A stretch of 64,000 nucleotides of DNA, from the NCBI GenBank assembly GCA_018057825.1, contig JAGPCY010000001.1:310001-374000 (forward strand), written 5' to 3'. Below the pieces are notes generated by a model, which saw only the letters and a list, made by a program, of their open reading frames with translations, was not told the DNA's origin and did no database searches. Origin of the DNA: Kofleriaceae bacterium (GTDB taxonomy: Bacteria; Myxococcota_A; Polyangia; Haliangiales; Haliangiaceae). Below, piece after piece: positions 27,373-35,978 of this stretch. A program made the position numbers and the translations under genes. Each line of letters starts with the position of its first letter. The stretch's first letter is position 1.

Positions 27373-30300
27373 TCAGTCCTCGGCCGGGCGCACGACCACC
27401 GCGTCGACGCCATCGGCCAGGCGCCAGCCGCCGGCCGCGGTCTCGATCAGCTCGCGATCGTCGCCGGTCAGGCCGCGCAAGGTCTGGCGCAGCCGCTTGA
27501 CCGCGACGTAGACGGTGTTGCGGTGGCGCAGCGGGTGGTACTCGCGGCCGCCCCACACGCCGAGGAAGAGCTGCTCGGCCGACACCACGGCGCCCGCGGC
27601 CTCGACCAGGGCCGCGAACAGCTCGCACGCCAGCGGTCGGCCGCGATCGATCGCGACCGCGCCGCGCTGGTTGTAGGTGATGACCGCGCGCACCGGCTCG
27701 ATCGCGAAGCCGGCCGAGGCGCGCAGGCGATCGAGCTCGGCGTCGTCGACGATCCGGGCGCCGGCGCGGCCGAGCACCCGGTAGGTCGCGCCCGGGCCGA
27801 GCCCGAGCGCCGCCAGGAGCGCGCGCTGGCCCGGCGACGCCGCGGCCTCGCCGAGGGCGACGCGCAGGGCCCGGCCTTCGCCGTGCTCGAGGGACGCCAC
27901 GCCGGCGTGGACCGCGGCCAGGAGCTCGCCGCGGGCGCCGACCGCGTCGCCGCGTCGACCGCGCAGGGCGCCGCGCAAGAGCGCGGCCCGGGCCGCGACC
28001 CGCCCGAGGCCCAGCGCCCCCGCCAGGCTGGTGGCCTCGGCGGTCAGGGCCTCGGCCTCGAGGAGCCCGGCCGGATCGGCCGACGCGATCAGCGCCGCGG
28101 CGCGGGCGACCAGGGCCCGGGCGTACTGCGCGCGGCGCTCGCGCTTGCGGTAGTGCTCGAGGGCGCGACCGGCGGCGGCCAGGGCGACCCGGGCGTCGCC
28201 GCCAGCCAGCTCGACGCCGGCGCGGTCGAGATCGAGGGCGGCGCGGGCCGCGGTGGTCTCGGGATCGGTGGGGCCGCCGTCGAGCTCAGCGGCGATCGCG
28301 TCGAGGAGCCGGCGGGCCAAGCCGAGATCGCCGTCGTGGGCGGCCAGGCGCGCCAAGACCGCGCGGGCCAGGCGTCGGGTCTGCGGCCCGGCGTGGGCGG
28401 CGTCGCGCGCGGCCTCGGCCAGGGCCCGGGCCTCGGCGGCCTGCCCGGCGATCGCGAGGGCCTCGGCGGTGGTAGTCCGCCCGTGGGCGGCCAGGGCGTC
28501 GAGCTCGGCGGCCTGGGCCAGGCGGCTGATCCGCGCCGACAGCTCGATCGCGGCGTCGACCTCACCCGCGGTGAGCAGGGCCCGGGCCTCGTAGTGACCG
28601 GCGATCCACGCCATCACGTGATCGTCGTGGTCGACCAGGTAGCTGAAGGCGCGGCCCAGGTAGGCGCGGGCCCGCGGCAGATCGCCAGCGGCCTGGGCGA
28701 CGACGCCGGCGTACAGCGCGCCGACGTGCTCGCGCAGCGCGCCGGTCGCGGCCGCGCGGGTCACGCGCTCGACCAGCGCGGTGGCGGTCGCGAGGTCGTC
28801 GCACTCGGCGCGCGCCAGGACCTCGAGCATCACCAGCATGAACTCGAGATCGTCGAGGCCGGCGCCGCGGATCGCCGCGGTGGCCTCCTCGAGGGCGGCC
28901 AGCGAACGCGCGAACCGCTCGGGGATGAGGTGGGCTAGCGCGACCGACCAGCCCCAGCGGGCCAGCTCTCGCGGCGACGCGGCCGGGTGTTCGGCCCGCG
29001 CTGCGGCCAGCACCTCGGTGGCGGCGTCGACGTGCCCGCGCAGGCCGGCGACGTCGGCCAGCTCGAGGGCGACCGCGAACCGCTCGGCCGCGGTGTCGGC
29101 GCGATCGCGGGCCGAGCGGAACAGCGCCTCGGCCTCGGTCAGGCGGCCGCGGCGCTGGGCGATCTCGCCGGCCAGGCGCAGCCCGCGCAGCGAGGCCCGG
29201 GCCGCCGCCGACAGTCGGCCGAGCACGTCGGCGGCCTCGGCCACCAGCGAGCGGCGGATCAAGATCCGCGCGAGCATGAGCCCGATCGCGTCGCGGGCGT
29301 CATCGATCGCGTCGCCCAGCGTGCGCAGGCTGGCGATCAGCAGGTGATCGAGGCCGGCGGCGGCGATCACCCGGTAGTGGGCGTCGCACCGCGACCAGGC
29401 CTCGTCGACGTCGCCGGCCGCGGTCAGGTGATGGATGGCCTCGACCAGGTACGGCGCGTCGCTCGGCGACGGCGGGCGCGCGCTGTCGTCGGGGTTGGCT
29501 GCGTCGCCGGCGTGGGCCAGGTGGAGCTCGGCCAGGGCGCGATGGGCGGCGGCGCGCTCGCGGCGCGTCGCGACCCGGGTCACCGCGTCGCGCACCAGAT
29601 CGTGGACCAGGGCGGTGCCGCGGCTGACGTCGATGAGCAGGTGGCGGGCCAGCTCGCGCACCCGCTCGGCGCCGCCGTGCTCGCCGCCGGCCAGGGCCTG
29701 GGCGTCGGCGGTCGCCAGCCGGCCGCGGCTGTGGGCCAGCGCGACCAGGAGCGCGCGGGCGTCGGCCGGCAGCGCCCGCACGGTGTCGTCGAGGCCGCCG
29801 TCGGCGCCGGCGTCGCCGGCCAGCTCGCGCAGCACGAAGAACGGGCTGCCACCCGAGCGCGCGAAGACCGCGTCGGCGTCGGGCGCCGGCACCCCGAGGC
29901 GGATCGCCAGCTCGCGGACCAGGGCCGCGGTGGCGTCGGCGTCGAGCGGGCCGAGGCGGTGGACCACCGGCGGCGGCGCGTCGGCGGGCAGCGCCAGCTC
30001 GACCCGCGACGCGACCAGGATGCGGCTGGCCCGGACGTGGCGCGACAAAAAGCCGAGGAGCTCGGCGGTGTCGGTCGCCGCCAGGTGGTGGAGATCGTCG
30101 AGGAACACCAGGGTCGGGTGGGCCTCGAGGGCGGTGGCGATGTCGGCCAGATCGTCGGCGGCCGAGCCGGCCGAGGCGGCGAAGGCCAGCCGGCGGCGGC
30201 GGGCGCCGAGCTGCGACTTCAGCTCGGCCGCGAGGTGGGCCCCGGTCATCCCCGGCTGGGCCGCCAGCACCACCGCCGACGCCTCGGCCCACCGCGGCGT

Positions 30301-30507
30301 GGTCTGGGCCTCGGCCACCAGCTTGTAGATGAGCTCGCTCTTGCCGACCCCGCCGACGCCGTACACCAGGTGCAGGGTCTCGCGATCGAGGAGCGCCAGG
30401 GCCCGGCGCAGCTCGTCGGCGCGGCCGACCCAGGTCGCGACCGCGCGCGGGAACGGCGGCGTCGCCGGCGGCGGCACCGTGCGGCGGCGGCTGGCGCGCT
30501 CGGTCAC
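27373..30507 (-). CDS. Large STAND-type AAA ATPase regulator with C-terminal winged-helix domain
   Basis: A 1044-residue regulator. Residues ~25-330 form an AAA/STAND ATPase with Walker A GVGGVGKSE (50-58) and Walker B TLVFLDDLHH. A long TPR-like helical region (about 330-900, Ala/Leu-rich, many A-x-x-L-A-x-A repeats) follows. Then a C-terminal OmpR/PhoB-like winged helix (about 960-1035) contains ELFAALVEAAGAVVSAEQL and RNTVYVAVKRLRQTLRGL. This is the order of MalT/LuxR-type STAND regulators but with a winged helix in place of a LuxR HTH. GTG 30507 is supported by a promoter-like GTGACC-17-TACGAT-6. Ligand and targets are unknown. Confidence 0.85.
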   Translation of the reverse strand: MTERASRRRTVPPPATPPFPRAVATWVGRADELRRALALLDRETLHLVYGVGGVGKSELIYKLVAEAQTTPRWAEASAVVLAAQPGMTGAHLAAELKSQLGARRRRLAFAASAGSAADDLADIATALEAHPTLVFLDDLHHLAATDTAELLGFLSRHVRASRILVASRVELALPADAPPPVVHRLGPLDADATAALVRELAIRLGVPAPDADAVFARSGGSPFFVLRELAGDAGADGGLDDTVRALPADARALLVALAHSRGRLATADAQALAGGEHGGAERVRELARHLLIDVSRGTALVHDLVRDAVTRVATRRERAAAHRALAELHLAHAGDAANPDDSARPPSPSDAPYLVEAIHHLTAAGDVDEAWSRCDAHYRVIAAAGLDHLLIASLRTLGDAIDDARDAIGLMLARILIRRSLVAEAADVLGRLSAAARASLRGLRLAGEIAQRRGRLTEAEALFRSARDRADTAAERFAVALELADVAGLRGHVDAATEVLAAARAEHPAASPRELARWGWSVALAHLIPERFARSLAALEEATAAIRGAGLDDLEFMLVMLEVLARAECDDLATATALVERVTRAAATGALREHVGALYAGVVAQAAGDLPRARAYLGRAFSYLVDHDDHVMAWIAGHYEARALLTAGEVDAAIELSARISRLAQAAELDALAAHGRTTTAEALAIAGQAAEARALAEAARDAAHAGPQTRRLARAVLARLAAHDGDLGLARRLLDAIAAELDGGPTDPETTAARAALDLDRAGVELAGGDARVALAAAGRALEHYRKRERRAQYARALVARAAALIASADPAGLLEAEALTAEATSLAGALGLGRVAARAALLRGALRGRRGDAVGARGELLAAVHAGVASLEHGEGRALRVALGEAAASPGQRALLAALGLGPGATYRVLGRAGARIVDDAELDRLRASAGFAIEPVRAVITYNQRGAVAIDRGRPLACELFAALVEAAGAVVSAEQLFLGVWGGREYHPLRHRNTVYVAVKRLRQTLRGLTGDDRELIETAAGGWRLADGVDAVVVRPAED

Positions 30508-30542
30508 GCGGCGATCGTAGCCGTCGCCGGTCCGGCGGTCAC
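30508..30542 (-). promoter_or_regulatory. Leaderless promoter of the STAND regulator
   Basis: GTGACC (30537-30542), 17 bp, TACGAT (30514-30519), then 6 nt to GTG 30507. Confidence 0.58.
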
Positions 30543-30578
30543 GGCCGGCGGGCGTCGAACGCGCGCGTGGCCGCGGGC

Positions 30579-31703
30579 CTACGGCGCGATCCGGTAGCGC
30601 AGCGTGAGCTCGCGCCCGGTGCGGCGGATCCGCACCGCCGCGGTCGTGCCGGGCGCGCCGGTCGCCAGGCCGTCGACCAGGACCGCGGCCCAGTCCGGCC
30701 CGGCCGTCGCGCCGTCGATCGCGACGATCGTGTCGCCGGCGAGGAGCCCGAGGGCAGCCAGGGCCGAGCCGGGGGCGACCTCGGCCAGGGTCGGCCGGCC
30801 ACCGGTCGGCCCCGGGCGAAGCGGGGCGGCGCGCGGCGCGGCCGCCAGCGCGGCCTGGGCCGCCCGCGGCACGACGATCTCGCTGGCGCAGCCCAGGCCG
30901 AACGTCGCCAGGGCCGTCGGGGCGGGGCACGGTGCGCGGCTCTCGAAGGCCGCGCCGGTGGTGAGCGCGGTCACGAGTGCCGCGCCGGCGGCGGCGCCGT
31001 CGGGGCCGGGCAGCTCGAGGCGAAGCTCGATCGCCGGCGTGCCGGCTACCGGGCCAGCGATCGTCAGCGCGTCGAGCGCGGCCGCGGCGCCGCCCAACCG
31101 GGTCGGGTCGAGGTCGCTGCGCCAGCGGCCGAGGCGGGCCCGGGCGCCGTCGGCCGCGCCGCCGGTCGCGAAGCGCAGCCCAGCCCGCGCCACGACGCCG
31201 TCGCGCGGGTCGAGGCCGAGATCGGCGGCGACCGCGATCCCGGGCGAGACCTCGTGGTCGGCGATCGCCTGCACCGGCGCGTCGCGGCGCCGCGCCAGGC
31301 GGGCTCGCCGCTCGCGATCGGCGAAGTAGCCGGGGTCGTCATCGGCCCGCGGCGGCAGCTCGCGGTGCCAGGTCGCGAGGCCGTCGCGCTCGAGGAGCGC
31401 CGGACACGGCGGGCCGTCGCCGCCGGTCAGCACCACCAGCCAGCCATCGCGGGGGAGCTGCTCCGACCAGGCGATCGCCACCGCGGTCGCGGCCCGGGCG
31501 CGGGCCACCACGCAGTCCGGGAGCTCGAGCCGCCGGGCCAGCGCGACCAGCGCGGTCGCCAGCCAGGTGTCGCGGATCGCGACGACGTCGATCGCGATCG
31601 CGGCGTCGGCGTCGCTGGGCAGCACGGCGATCGGGCGCGGCGCCGGGCGCGGCTCTCGGCAGGCCAGCGTGGTGAGCGCGATCGCGGCGAGCAGGCGGGC
31701 CAC
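30579..31703 (-). CDS. PDZ-domain lipoprotein
   Basis: A 374-residue lipoprotein: signal MARLLAAIALTTLAC (lipobox Leu-Thr-Thr-Leu-Ala-Cys), a central alpha/beta region of unknown fold (about 20-280), and a C-terminal PDZ domain (about 295-374: LAEVAPGSALAALGLLAGD, TIVAIDGATAG). PDZ lipoproteins often recruit envelope proteases or secretion parts. No protease domain is present. GTG 31703 is supported by TACGGT 6 nt upstream. It lies 41 bp after a response-regulator gene on the same strand. No close functional assignment is possible. Confidence 0.75.
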   Translation of the reverse strand: MARLLAAIALTTLACREPRPAPRPIAVLPSDADAAIAIDVVAIRDTWLATALVALARRLELPDCVVARARAATAVAIAWSEQLPRDGWLVVLTGGDGPPCPALLERDGLATWHRELPPRADDDPGYFADRERRARLARRRDAPVQAIADHEVSPGIAVAADLGLDPRDGVVARAGLRFATGGAADGARARLGRWRSDLDPTRLGGAAAALDALTIAGPVAGTPAIELRLELPGPDGAAAGAALVTALTTGAAFESRAPCPAPTALATFGLGCASEIVVPRAAQAALAAAPRAAPLRPGPTGGRPTLAEVAPGSALAALGLLAGDTIVAIDGATAGPDWAAVLVDGLATGAPGTTAAVRIRRTGRELTLRYRIAP

Positions 31704-31715
31704 GTCCCCACCGTA
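31704..31715 (-). promoter_or_regulatory. -10-like TACGGT for leaderless PDZ lipoprotein
   Basis: TACGGT (31710-31715) ends 6 nt before GTG 31703. No clear -35 at 16-18 bp. Confidence 0.4.
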
Positions 31716-31744
31716 GCGCGGAGTCGTCGGTGGCGCGCGCGTCG

Positions 31745-32494
31745 TCAGACCGATAGGTCGTGCTGGGTCGACTCGTCGAGCCGACGCGCGCCCTCGAGCA
31801 GCAGGTTCATGGTCGTCGTCATGACCCGATCGGCGCCCTCGACCTCGCACGCGATCAACTCGAAGCTGCCGGTCGACCAGGCCAGCAGGTGATAGACGCA
31901 CTCGGCGTCGACCGGCTCGGCGTGGTCGTCGAGGCGGGCGTGGACCACCCGGCCGGCGCGGACCAGGATCTGGGCCGACCCGCCGGCGCCGTTGTGCAGC
32001 GTCAAGACGCCGGTCTTGCGCTCCATCTCGATCATCGTGAGGAGCGCGGCCAGGCCGATCTGCGCGAGGTCGCCCTTGAGCGACGGCCCGAGGATGGTCT
32101 CTCGGGCCTCCTGCGCCAGCACCTGGGTGCGGCGCATGGTCTTGGCGACCCGCAGATCGAGCTCCTCGAAGCGGAACGGCTTGGGCACGTAGTCGTCGGC
32201 GCCCAGGCGAAAGCCGCGGATGCGATCCTCGTCGGACGACAGCGCGGTCAGGAAGATCACCGGCAAGGTCGACAGCTCGGGGCGGGCGCGCAGCGCCTTG
32301 ACCAGCGCCCAGCCATCCATCTTCGGCATCATCACGTCGGTGATCAGCAGGTCGGGCGGCGTCACCAGGGCCCGGGCCAGCGCGTCCTCGCCGTCGGTCG
32401 CCGTGAGGACGGTGTAGCCGCGTTTCTCGAGGACGGTCGCGACCATCCGAAGGATCCACGCATCGTCGTCGGCGACGAGAACCACGGGCGGCAC
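31745..32494 (-). CDS. Response regulator: receiver plus DUF4388 (PATAN-like) output
   Basis: A 249-residue protein. The receiver (1-120) has acidic residues D10-D11, phospho-site D53 ([13 protein letters not shown]), T83 in FLTALSS and K105 (VPKPF). Residues ~135-245 are a DUF4388 domain ([40 protein letters not shown]), common in myxobacteria as a protein-interaction output of gliding or chemosensory-like signalling. It has no DNA-binding domain. No histidine kinase is adjacent, so the partner is unknown. GTG 32494 has the best promoter in the window. Confidence 0.92.
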   Translation of the reverse strand: MPPVVLVADDDAWILRMVATVLEKRGYTVLTATDGEDALARALVTPPDLLITDVMMPKMDGWALVKALRARPELSTLPVIFLTALSSDEDRIRGFRLGADDYVPKPFRFEELDLRVAKTMRRTQVLAQEARETILGPSLKGDLAQIGLAALLTMIEMERKTGVLTLHNGAGGSAQILVRAGRVVHARLDDHAEPVDAECVYHLLAWSTGSFELIACEVEGADRVMTTTMNLLLEGARRLDESTQHDLSV

Positions 32495-32531
32495 GATCGC
32501 TAGGATAGGGGGCTAACACCCGAGCGGTCAA
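32495..32531 (-). promoter_or_regulatory. Leaderless sigma-70 promoter of the response regulator
   Basis: TTGACC (32526-32531), 18 bp, TATCCT (32502-32507), then 7 nt to GTG 32494. The closest match to consensus in the window. Confidence 0.7.
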
Positions 32532-32546
32532 ATCGCCGTCGCGCGG

Positions 32547-33485
32547 TCAGCGCGGCATGCGCGCCGGGCCGGGGCCCGGGCGGGTCGGCTCGGCCATCAC
32601 CCGCAGCGGCGCCGCGGCCCAGGTGCCGGTCGCGTCGTGGCGCCACACCGCGCCGCTGGCCGCGACCACCAGCGGTCCACGGGCCCGGCTGGCGGCGAAG
32701 CCGACCACCAGGTCGTCGTCGGCCAGGGCCGGCCCCGGCAGCTCGAGCCAGGCGCCGCGCTCGCGCCGCGCCAGCACCCGGGCGGCGCCGCGCCGGCCGA
32801 GCACCCACGGCTCGCCGTCGGCGTCGGTGACCTGCTCGATCGCGATCGGCCCGGCGCTTCCGGCCACCGGCACCGCGGACCTCCGCGCGACGTCGTAGAG
32901 CGCGCCGTCGGCGGTGACCGCCCACGCGCCGGCGCCGACCCCGGTCGCGAACCCGCGCACGGCCACCGTGGCGTGGGGCACGAGCGCCTTGCCGCGCAGC
33001 CGCCACACCACGTCGGCGCCGGCGACGTAGAGCTGCTTGTCGCTGGCCGCCCACAGCGCGGTGATCGGCGCCGGCGCGGTCGCCGCTCGGACCCAGCGCT
33101 GACCGCTCCACACGAAGACCTGTCGACCGATCGCCACCGCCGCCCGCGGCCCGGTGCCGGCCAGGGTCTTGCCGCGCTCGCCGAGCCGCACCGCGTGCCA
33201 GGCGTCTCGGTCGTGGCGGTACATCGGCGCGGCCTTGCCGACCACGACCGGGCCGTCGGCCACCACGGCGCCGCGGACGTCGGCGGCGGCGCCGCCAGCC
33301 CCGACCTGATCCCAGCCGCCCTGACCGTCGGGGCGCCACACCTGACCCGACGGACCGAGGAGCGTCGCGGCCCACGGATCGGGCGCGGCGGCGATGGCGG
33401 CCAGCGGCGCGGCGCTCGCGCCGCTCGCGAGCGCAGCGGCCAGCGCGAGGGCGACCGCCAGGCGGCGTGCGCCCGGCTCGATCAC
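32547..33485 (-). CDS. Secreted repeat protein, possible beta-propeller, unknown function
   Basis: A 312-residue protein with a signal peptide (RRLAVALALAAALASGASA). The mature part consists of repeated short blades of about 40 residues with W/Y-x-V-G patterns (VWRPDGQGGWDQVGAGG, VFVWSGQRWVRAAT, LYVAGADVVWRLRG, VLARRERGAWLELPG, AVWRHDATGTWAAAP). This suggests a tectonin-like or other beta-propeller. It is the last gene of a four-gene operon with a CDP-alcohol transferase. The GTG shares GTGA with the lipoprotein upstream. Function unknown. Confidence 0.65.
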   Translation of the reverse strand: MIEPGARRLAVALALAAALASGASAAPLAAIAAAPDPWAATLLGPSGQVWRPDGQGGWDQVGAGGAAADVRGAVVADGPVVVGKAAPMYRHDRDAWHAVRLGERGKTLAGTGPRAAVAIGRQVFVWSGQRWVRAATAPAPITALWAASDKQLYVAGADVVWRLRGKALVPHATVAVRGFATGVGAGAWAVTADGALYDVARRSAVPVAGSAGPIAIEQVTDADGEPWVLGRRGAARVLARRERGAWLELPGPALADDDLVVGFAASRARGPLVVAASGAVWRHDATGTWAAAPLRVMAEPTRPGPGPARMPR

Positions 33486-34033
33486 GGCGTCGCGGGCGCT
33501 GGCGAGGGGGCCGGGGTCGGCGCCGCGGGCGCGGGGGGCGGCGTCGCGGGCGCGGGAGTCGGCGTCGGCGCGGCGGCGGGCGTCGGCGTGGGCGCGGCGG
33601 CGGGCGTCGGCGCAGCAGGATCCGGCGTCGGCACAGCCGCGGGCGTCGGCGCAGCAGGAGCCGGCGTCGGCGTCGGCGCCGGCGGCTCGGGGGTCGGCGC
33701 GGGCATCGGCGTCGGCGCCGGCGCCGGCGCGCGCTCGCGCACCGCCCGGTCGATCGCCTCGAGCTCCTCGAGTTGCTCGCCCTTCAAGAGCCCGCAGGCC
33801 TTGAGCTGGTCGGTGGTGGTGGCGTTGATCGCGCACATGACCGACTTCTTCTTCGCTGCGCCCTTGCACGAGCGGAGCCAGGCCGCGTCCTGGCCGTCGG
33901 CCAGGGTCATCTGCGAGGTCCCCATCAGCTTGCGGATGTTGCCGATCGCGCGGCGGCAGTCGCGCTCGCTCGGCTTGTCACAGCCGGCGAGCACGACCAG
34001 ACCCAGAAACACAGACGCCAGGGCGAGCTTCAT
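33482..34033 (-). CDS. Lipoprotein with Cys-rich helical domain and Pro-Ala-Thr tail
   Basis: A 183-residue lipoprotein: signal [18 protein letters not shown], with Cys18 as the lipidated residue. A small helical domain (19-105) carries five further cysteines (DCRRAIG, LRSCKG, VMCAINA, KACGLL), likely disulfide-bonded. A ~75-residue low-complexity Ala-Pro-Thr tail (106-183) is probably wall-spanning or a flexible stalk. ATG 34033 is chosen because it forms ATGA with the nucleotidyltransferase stop; ATG 34039 is 2 codons upstream. Third gene of the CDP-alcohol operon. Not recognised. Confidence 0.72.
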   Translation of the reverse strand: MKLALASVFLGLVVLAGCDKPSERDCRRAIGNIRKLMGTSQMTLADGQDAAWLRSCKGAAKKKSVMCAINATTTDQLKACGLLKGEQLEELEAIDRAVRERAPAPAPTPMPAPTPEPPAPTPTPAPAAPTPAAVPTPDPAAPTPAAAPTPTPAAAPTPTPAPATPPPAPAAPTPAPSPAPATP

Positions 34034-34836
34034 GACCATTCCTCGGACGACGACTCTAGCAGCCGGATCGCGCGTTCGAGGTCCTGACCGGTGTCGATCT
34101 CGCGCCACTGGCCGTGGATCAAGACCGGGTGGGTCGGCGTGCCGCGGTCGATCAGGTCCTGCAGCAGGTCGGTCAGGTAGGCGTTGTCCATGCGCGCCGC
34201 GCGCTGGTACGGCGCGTCGCCGCGACCGCGGTAGCGCTCGGCCAGCTCGTCGATCGCCGCGCCGACCGTCGCCGCGCCGTCGGCGTCGAGGGCGACCAGG
34301 CCGATGAACTCGCCGACCGCGTCGGCCGGCGGCAGGGCGCGCTTGCCGACCCGCCGGACCCGGCCCGCGCCGTCGAGATCCGCGACCTCACCCTCGTCGA
34401 GGGGATGCTCGGTGCGGCCGACGTAGATGTCGCGGAAGTCGGCGTCGATCACCAGCGCGATCGGCCCGGGCGCCGCGGCCGCGGCCCGCGCCACCGCCGG
34501 CGTGAAGACGATGTCGCTGTAGGTCAGGAGCACCGGGCCGTCGAGCTCGGCGCGCGCGCACGCCAGCGACCACAGGATGTTGTTGCGCTCCCAGGCCGGG
34601 TTGTCGACGAACCGCAGGCGCAGCCCGGGCGGGGCGGTGGCCCGGGCGCCGGCCTCGAGGACGTCGCCGCGGTAGCCGCGGATGATGACCAGCTCGTCGA
34701 CGCCGGCCGCCACCAGCGCCCGCATCTGCCAGCCCAGGATCGAGCGGGCGCCGACCGGCACCAGGGTCTTGGGCAGCTCGTCGGTGTGGCTGCCCAGGCG
34801 CTTGCCGCGGCCGGCGGCGATGGCGATGGCCTTCAC
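34030..34836 (-). CDS. Nucleotidyltransferase, phosphocholine/inositol-phosphate cytidylyltransferase-like
   Basis: A 268-residue Rossmann-like NTP transferase. It has the nucleotide-binding loop [11 protein letters not shown] (5-15), the Lys in [19 protein letters not shown] (metal-binding Asp) and [12 protein letters not shown], then [12 protein letters not shown] near the end. This matches LicC/IPCT-like enzymes making CDP-choline or CDP-inositol. It directly follows a CDP-alcohol phosphatidyltransferase with GTGA overlap. The pair therefore resembles the separate IPCT and DIPPS enzymes, or an enzyme pair making an unusual polar lipid headgroup. The product is an inference. Confidence 0.83.
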   Translation of the reverse strand: MKAIAIAAGRGKRLGSHTDELPKTLVPVGARSILGWQMRALVAAGVDELVIIRGYRGDVLEAGARATAPPGLRLRFVDNPAWERNNILWSLACARAELDGPVLLTYSDIVFTPAVARAAAAAPGPIALVIDADFRDIYVGRTEHPLDEGEVADLDGAGRVRRVGKRALPPADAVGEFIGLVALDADGAATVGAAIDELAERYRGRGDAPYQRAARMDNAYLTDLLQDLIDRGTPTHPVLIHGQWREIDTGQDLERAIRLLESSSEEWS

Positions 34837-35603
34837 GGCCGGACCTCGACGGGGGCGAACCGCCCCAGGCGGAATGCGATCTTCAGCATCGACAGCCCCA
34901 GGTAGAGCAGGTTGACCGCGCCGTAGGCCCAGAAGTAGAGGTCGATCCGGTCGACGGCGGCGCACAGCCAGATGTATTGCGGGTAGTGGACGACCACGCG
35001 GGCCGCCCACTCGACCGCCGAGATCGCGCGGCCGATCGGCCCGCGGCGACCGCCGACCTCGGCCGGCTGACCGTCCTCGGTGGGCGGCTTGGCGCCGTAC
35101 TCGGGCCGGCGCATGAACGAGGTGAGCGCGATGCCCGAGGCCAGGCAGAACAGCCCGGCCAGGCCGACGATCAGGAGCCAGTCATCGCCGGTCTGGCGCC
35201 ACAGCCGCACGGTCACGCAGCCGTAGAGCAGCATGGCCTTCAGCTCGTCCATGAGGAAGTCGAGCAGGTGCCCGAGCGGCGAGGCCAGCTTGCGGACCCG
35301 CGCCAGCATGCCGTCGACGCAGTCGAGGACGAAGGACAGCTCGAAGATCAGCGCTCCGAGCACCAGCCCCCACCACGACAGCCAGCTCACCCACAGCGCG
35401 CCGGCCGCCGCGCACACCACCACCGCGAACATCGTCACCTGGTTGGGCGTGATCCGGGTGTCGCGCAGGGCCCAGACCAGCGGCGCGCCGGCGCGGCGCG
35501 CGACGTGCTCGGTGAACCAGTTGATGTCCTGCTTCTTCTTCGACGAGCGATAGATAGCGACGATCTCGGACCACATGCGCGACCGGGTCATAGCAGAAGT
35601 CAT
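34833..35603 (-). CDS. CDP-alcohol phosphatidyltransferase
   Basis: A 256-residue membrane enzyme with the full family motif: D94, D97, G98, A101, R102, G111, D115, D119 ([13 protein letters not shown] and [13 protein letters not shown]). It has about six membrane spans. It displaces CMP from a CDP-linked donor using an alcohol such as an inositol, glycerol or sugar phosphate. The extended N-terminus ([17 protein letters not shown]) resembles DIPPS-type members. First gene of a four-gene operon coupled by GTGA/ATGA overlaps. The start is uncertain: ATG 35603, 35591 and 35576 are all in frame. Confidence 0.87.
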   Translation of the reverse strand: MTSAMTRSRMWSEIVAIYRSSKKKQDINWFTEHVARRAGAPLVWALRDTRITPNQVTMFAVVVCAAAGALWVSWLSWWGLVLGALIFELSFVLDCVDGMLARVRKLASPLGHLLDFLMDELKAMLLYGCVTVRLWRQTGDDWLLIVGLAGLFCLASGIALTSFMRRPEYGAKPPTEDGQPAEVGGRRGPIGRAISAVEWAARVVVHYPQYIWLCAAVDRIDLYFWAYGAVNLLYLGLSMLKIAFRLGRFAPVEVRP

Positions 35604-35704
35604 CGTCGGACGGCCACTCGAGCACCGAAGGGTTTGAAGGCCGTCGCGAGACGAGGCGACCGCGCGCTCGGCGCGCCGCGATGCCCGCCACGTGCCGATC
35701 GGTA
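35604..35704. other. Upstream region of CDP-alcohol operon, no gene seen
   Basis: This non-repetitive part of the 375-bp intergenic region 35604-35978 should hold the operon promoter. No confident -10/-35 pair at leaderless spacing was found. The remainder is the hexamer array. Confidence 0.5.
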
Positions 35705-35978
<274 letters not shown>

